Source: Tenodera sinensis (taxonomy: Eukaryota > Arthropoda > Insecta > Mantodea > Mantidae). Taken from it: DNA of 64,000 nt. Each line of letters begins with the position of its first letter. Positions within the stretch are counted from its first letter, which is position 1. The notes beneath the pieces were generated by a model, which did no database searches, was not told the DNA's origin, and was given only the letters and a program-made list of their open reading frames with translations. Of this stretch, positions 59,300 to 64,000 are shown in pieces. The translations under genes and the position numbers were made by a program. The stretch is taken from NCBI GenBank assembly GCA_030765045.1, contig CM060965.1, positions 64,015,787-64,079,786 of the forward strand, in the 5' to 3' direction.

Positions 59300-60530
59300 C
59301 ACAAAGAATGGATTATGGTATAAGGAACGGGGGTCTTGGATTAATTATTAGAACATTAACTTACTACAGCTATAATGTTTTTATGTTTTCCCCCTTACAT
59401 TCGGTATATTTTTTGTATATTGTGCTATAATTTACAGCAAATTCTTTTGTAATTAAACATGATTCTAATGAATGTGTATCATGTGGGTTTAATACATATA
59501 ATAAAATAGAGACATTTTCTTTATCCCTCATACCCTTTCCATTAAAAACATGCAAACTTGTGCATTTTTATTACCAACAAAAGCTTTGCTATAACTGACG
59601 TGGGTTTGAGCTGGTGGTGTGCCCGAGCTATTTCTCGTATCGGCATGTTTCCATGCACCGGCCTGTGCATAACCTATTTTGAAGTCTCTATTGTTGCAGC
59701 TGTTTCACACTCTCTTGCAGTTGGCTGCTATTTATATGTTCATTTGTCGTAGTAAATGACAAAATATCGCGTCTTATTTGAGGTTAAGTTTTACATAATG
59801 ATGTTGATGCTCAATTTTCATTGTGAATATCCCTTTAGCAGTAAAGAACTCAGTGAAATAAGTGCAGAATATAGACATTTTTGGACAAGCAAAAGTAGGA
59901 TGGTGGAAAATCAGCACCACCACCATTGCCGCCACCCCCACTTCGCCATTTAGCTATCTCCCACTAGATGTTATAAATTATTAAATTATTCTAGTCTATC
60001 AGAGGTGATGGAAAAGGACAGAAAGCAGAAAGTTACCTATTTAAACGGTTTTTAGCTTGAATGTACACCAACCAAATCCACGCAACCATTTATGTGCACT
60101 ATTGTGTGCGAAATTCCCTCATTCCTGGAGAAAAGAAGGTTAACAAAACACACTCCCACGCGCATGCTCTCTGCGGCTCTCCAAAAGGTGAGGAAAATTC
60201 CAGCAACGGAAACAAGATTTTTCCTTAAAGTCAACAGCCTATAACGGACAGGCTACATAATGAAGACATAAAGAACAGGTTAAACATTTATGTAAATAAC
60301 AGAAATTGTGACTGGAGACATGAATGGAGACAGAATATAGAAGTGACGACAGACTCCCAAAAACTGTGTGAGTTATGAACCACCAAGGAACACGAAAATG
60401 AGAACGGGTTAAAATATATAGGAATAGGCACCCACATACAGTTCTGTATTATTTCCTGCTTAGTCCTCTAAACGACTACATTAATTTTATAACAGGTGTT
60501 CATTTAAAATGCATTAGATCTCCCGTTATT
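59300..60530. other. No recognised gene
   Basis: Short frames only (60-83 codons). A CACCACC/GCCGCC-rich patch lies at about 59920. Nothing matches other repeats in the window. Confidence 0.4.
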
Positions 60531-60534
60531 TTTC

Positions 60535-60770
60535 AGGTAGATGACTCAGCGGTAATGCATGAGACTTACATTCGGGAGGTCCTGGGTTGCATTCCTGTCG
60601 ACCACCGACTATGAATGTTTAATGGTTTTCCTTGGTCGAAAGGCTAATGCTGGGGTTATTTCTCGTTTACCACAACGTCCTTTACATAATTTCCTTTTTA
60701 TTCCGTTTTCTTCTCAACTTTCATGTGTGCTTTTGGGTTTCATAGCGTTGCCCAAGATGGTGTGATACTT
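60535..60770 (+). mobile_element. tRNA-derived SINE, fourth family
   Basis: ATGACTCAGCGGTAATGC (box A) and CTGGGTTGCATTCC (box B, 60584-60595) are 40 bases apart, as in a tRNA. The body carries AATGGTTTTCCTTGGTCG and AGGCTAATGCTGGGG. No poly-A tail is obvious. A degenerate base in box B (GGTTGC for GGTTCG) suggests an inactive copy. Confidence 0.65.
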
Positions 60771-61329
60771 GCTCAAAGAGAGTACTTTCTGGACCAGCGA
60801 TGTCAACGTTTGCGAAAGAGGGGAGTGTTGGTTTACCTCCTTCCACCATACGCGGACTTTGCCTCTCTTTAACTCCCAATCGGGCATTGTGTTGCAATGG
60901 CGGGTTGGTTATATGTACATGGCGTTTGATTTGCGAAAGCACTTTTAAATCTTCTGTGATAAACATCTGTTCATTAGTGACTTATTTGGTACTGAATATA
61001 AATTAGATTTTATATACATGCTTTAAATATCCAGTTGTAATTCATACATAAATGTTTATCGAGTAAATACTAAATGCCGTCTTCTAAGAGTAGAATTCAA
61101 TAAAGGGTAATATAGTAAATAAACTACATCAGTACTATAATGGTGTTATAATTAGCTATGGAGATATACAATTATGCCAAAACATTTAAACGCGGTAGCA
61201 GTTACCCCATTGCGGGCAATGAATGGAATAAAGCATGTAGTGTGTGCACCTTGCATTAATGACTTAAAAACAAATAGTTCATAGCAGAAGTTTATATTTA
61301 AACGTGTAACTCTACTCTCTTCAACCATC

Positions 61330-61330
<1 letters not shown>

Positions 61331-61369
<39 letters not shown>
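61331..61369. repeat. CT dinucleotide microsatellite
   Basis: About 19 CT units without interruption. Confidence 0.95.
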
Positions 61370-61372
<3 letters not shown>

Positions 61373-61555
61373 GTCTTGCATAACTCCAGACAATTAATTA
61401 GCAAGTTGCTTACGTCATCACAAAATAGGCAAAGGACATTACTTCTCGTAGTTTGGTACCTTAGGTTGATATTAAAATGTTCATTATATAATAAGTATTA
61501 AATAATTTATTTAATGATCTTTCGTCTATACTTGTTTATATAAGTTATATTATGC

Positions 61556-61975
<420 letters not shown>

Positions 61976-61989
61976 TTAGTAGTATTATT

Positions 61990-63105
61990 ACCTAGTATTA
62001 CCTAAATATTACTAGAAATTGTGTACTTATAGCATCGTTTTATTCTGTTTGCCTTTAACCATTTATGAACCAAATCAATTGTTGGAAACTGGCAAATACA
62101 CGGCAATAGTAGCCATTTTCTTGACAATTTCTAGACATGACTCAGTTCCTAAGAGTTGGGTCATACAGCTGCACAGCGCTTGCACCACTATCTTGCCATT
62201 CGATGGCAATGATAATTTTACTTTGTTTACAAGTCTACGAAGAATCATTTGATATAAATATTGTGATTGTTTTGCATTAACTTCCAGGTAATTCCTATTC
62301 TTCGCCAGTTTCAGCCTCCAGTATTTCTGAGTTTCTAAAGTGAAAATAAACATATTAATTATTATAATAATGCTTGGCATCCTAATGAATATTTTAAATA
62401 TAAATGTTCTTAACGTAGCGAATTAGAACTTCCCCCTCCACCAAGGCCCCCCTCCACCAAGCCCCCCCCCCCCCGCCCGAAAAAGGACAGATGAAAGCTG
62501 GCAATAAAATGGAAAGAAATACAATTAGACAGCCTATGCTAGCGTCAAGTAAACACGAAATGCAGGAAATGACCCAGTTGAAGTCGTGTGCCTTTCCTGA
62601 TAACGAACGCCACGAAAAGAAATGTAAATGCCTGCCGCTTTAAGCCTAAGATGGATGCCACTAAGTGTCGTAGAGTGATGCAAAGGTAAAATATGTTGAA
62701 ACAAATGACAGTGGACATGCGCTAATGCAGTGGACATTTCTGTCAGAGAGTTTTTGTTATGAAACTTTGTCAGCAAAAGCCATTATAAAACTTCTCAACG
62801 GACAGACATTAGATTCTGGAAAGACTTCATAATAATTATGAGGCTCTCACTTGTTTATTAAACACACAAAATGTAGACATGTGGAATGCATATCTACTGT
62901 CGCTATTTACTGGATAACTTTCATATGAGTCCCACCACAGGAACTATTTGGTCAAAACGTATGTATCACGTGCACTAAACCTTTAAAGGAAGCAAGGAAT
63001 ATAAGTAACTTAAGTAACGGTTTATTTCGAGACACATTATTTTACATTCTTTCAAAAACAGCTCTAACAATTTGAATAAAATCTTCTAAGCCTGAGACGT
63101 TAGCA
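61990..63105. other. No recognised gene
   Basis: Contains a duplicated CCTCCACCAAGGC/CCTCCACCAAGCC step and a poly-C run at 62462-62475. Open frames of 77-101 codons on opposite strands overlap (62019-62380) and show no domain. Confidence 0.4.
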
Positions 63106-63109
63106 GGAA

Positions 63110-63950
63110 GAACAAAAATCTGATGTGTTGCACTCACATGACTTTCTCTACTCTTGTACTAACAATTCTTACAAACTCTTATTCCTATATGTTCCTCATG
63201 TTAGTTGAGACAAGCATTTGTACAAATTATCTTATTGCTTATTTCCTTGTAGGTGCAAGAGGAATATTAGAATACAGTAGGCTTTGAGCGGTAGTCAAAT
63301 ATTTTAAAGCTTTGAGATCCCATTCTCTTTGCACGCTTAACATATAAAAAATGAACAAAGATGTTCCATTTCACGAAATTTTTGTTTTCCAAAACTGACA
63401 CAAATAACAAGCAATATCTCCGAAAGGCTCATTCTACAAAAACATTTATTGAAGCATAAATTGTGTATCTTAGCGAGATCTATATTTTTGTAGAGTACGA
63501 CTTTGTCTATTTCTTACGGTTTACGAGTTGTTCAACAGTCATGCAGAGTAAACAAGACTACATAGGCTATAGCCAGAAAACTCTATATACATTTCATTTG
63601 TCATAAAAATATCTCAAACATGTGGCATTTTAATCAAAATCGTTAGTCATTTTCAAGAAAATCAAAATTTTTGAAAAATTTTCCACGTTAAGGGTAGTTT
63701 AAGGTGCAGCTATTTTCTTCAAAATCTTCATTTCGCATCCCTGAAAGTTGGTTTTTAACCGACTTTTCGCTTTTGAGTTATGCTGTCCACAGACTGACAC
63801 AGGAAGACACAGGCATACACAGGCACACTCACACACGGACCTTTTTCTAAGAATGTGTGTGGTTTTTTATTCAGGGGGTCTCAAAACATATATTTCCGGT
63901 GAAATCTCGAATTTTTGGGTGGAATACAATACTTCATACGTATTAGAGGA
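63110..63950 (-). repeat. Dispersed 0.8 kb GT-tract element, full copy, minus strand
   Basis: On the plus strand it reads AAATCTGATGTGTTGCACTC, CATGACTTTCTCTACTC (63143-63152 inverted motif), GGCTTTGAGCGGTAGTC, CCGAAAGGCTCATTC, GTTTTTAACCGACTTTTCGC, CACACTCACACACGG, CGGTGAAATCTCGAATTTTTG, and GTATTAGAGGA as the worn 5' end. The same order in reverse is seen at 27732-28605. Confidence 0.8.
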
Positions 63951-64000
63951 TGCATGCCATAGGCATGCCTATAGATATTTGTACTGGTAAGTGAACACTA

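Overview
This is a repeat-dominated, AT-rich stretch of an animal (eukaryotic) genome, most likely an insect. I see no intact host gene, no operon-like organisation and no bacterial feature. The insect call rests on the mobile elements: a non-LTR (R1/Jockey-type) RNase H tail of the kind common in cockroaches and termites, a mariner remnant, a P-element-like transposon with a THAP domain, Gypsy-type LTRs with ATAT target duplications (as Drosophila 17.6 and 297 use), several tRNA-derived SINEs, and many long microsatellites. A polyneopteran such as a cockroach or termite would fit, but this is an inference from remembered family likeness.

Region 1 (1-18334) is one end of a complex, scrambled tandem array. 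Its units are mosaics of a few modules joined in different orders. Some units carry a 495-501 bp TTAA-flanked, piggyBac-like MITE. Inside that MITE sits a SINE on the minus strand with a tRNA-like head and a poly-A tail of variable length. Sister units lacking the MITE show the exact empty TTAA site, so the nesting order can be read from the window: MITE into array unit, then spread with the array. The array continues beyond base 1 and stops sharply at 18334.

Region 2 (18335-31500) is AT-rich DNA with several copies of a dispersed element of about 0.8 kb that carries a GT-rich tract, a long ATC/ATT microsatellite, two Gypsy-type LTRs, a head-to-head pair of tRNA-like SINEs forming a large imperfect palindrome, and a decayed LINE RNase H region.

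Region 3 (31500-53700) has a mariner remnant, a gag-like coiled-coil remnant, two copies of an unnamed dispersed repeat, five SINE fragments of several families, a well-preserved solo LTR (41820-42287) with visible promoter and poly-A signals, two more minus-strand LTR copies and two LINE 3' ends. Long stretches between them show nothing I can name.

Region 4 (53700-64000) holds a frameshifted DDE transposase, a large inverted-repeat element, a 1.3 kb P-element-like transposon with near-perfect terminal repeats, a 7 bp target duplication and a frameshifted THAP reading frame, another SINE, a striking compound ATT/ATTGTT microsatellite, and one more copy of the 0.8 kb dispersed element. Nothing here forms a working pathway: the window is a layered record of transposon insertion, decay and satellite amplification.
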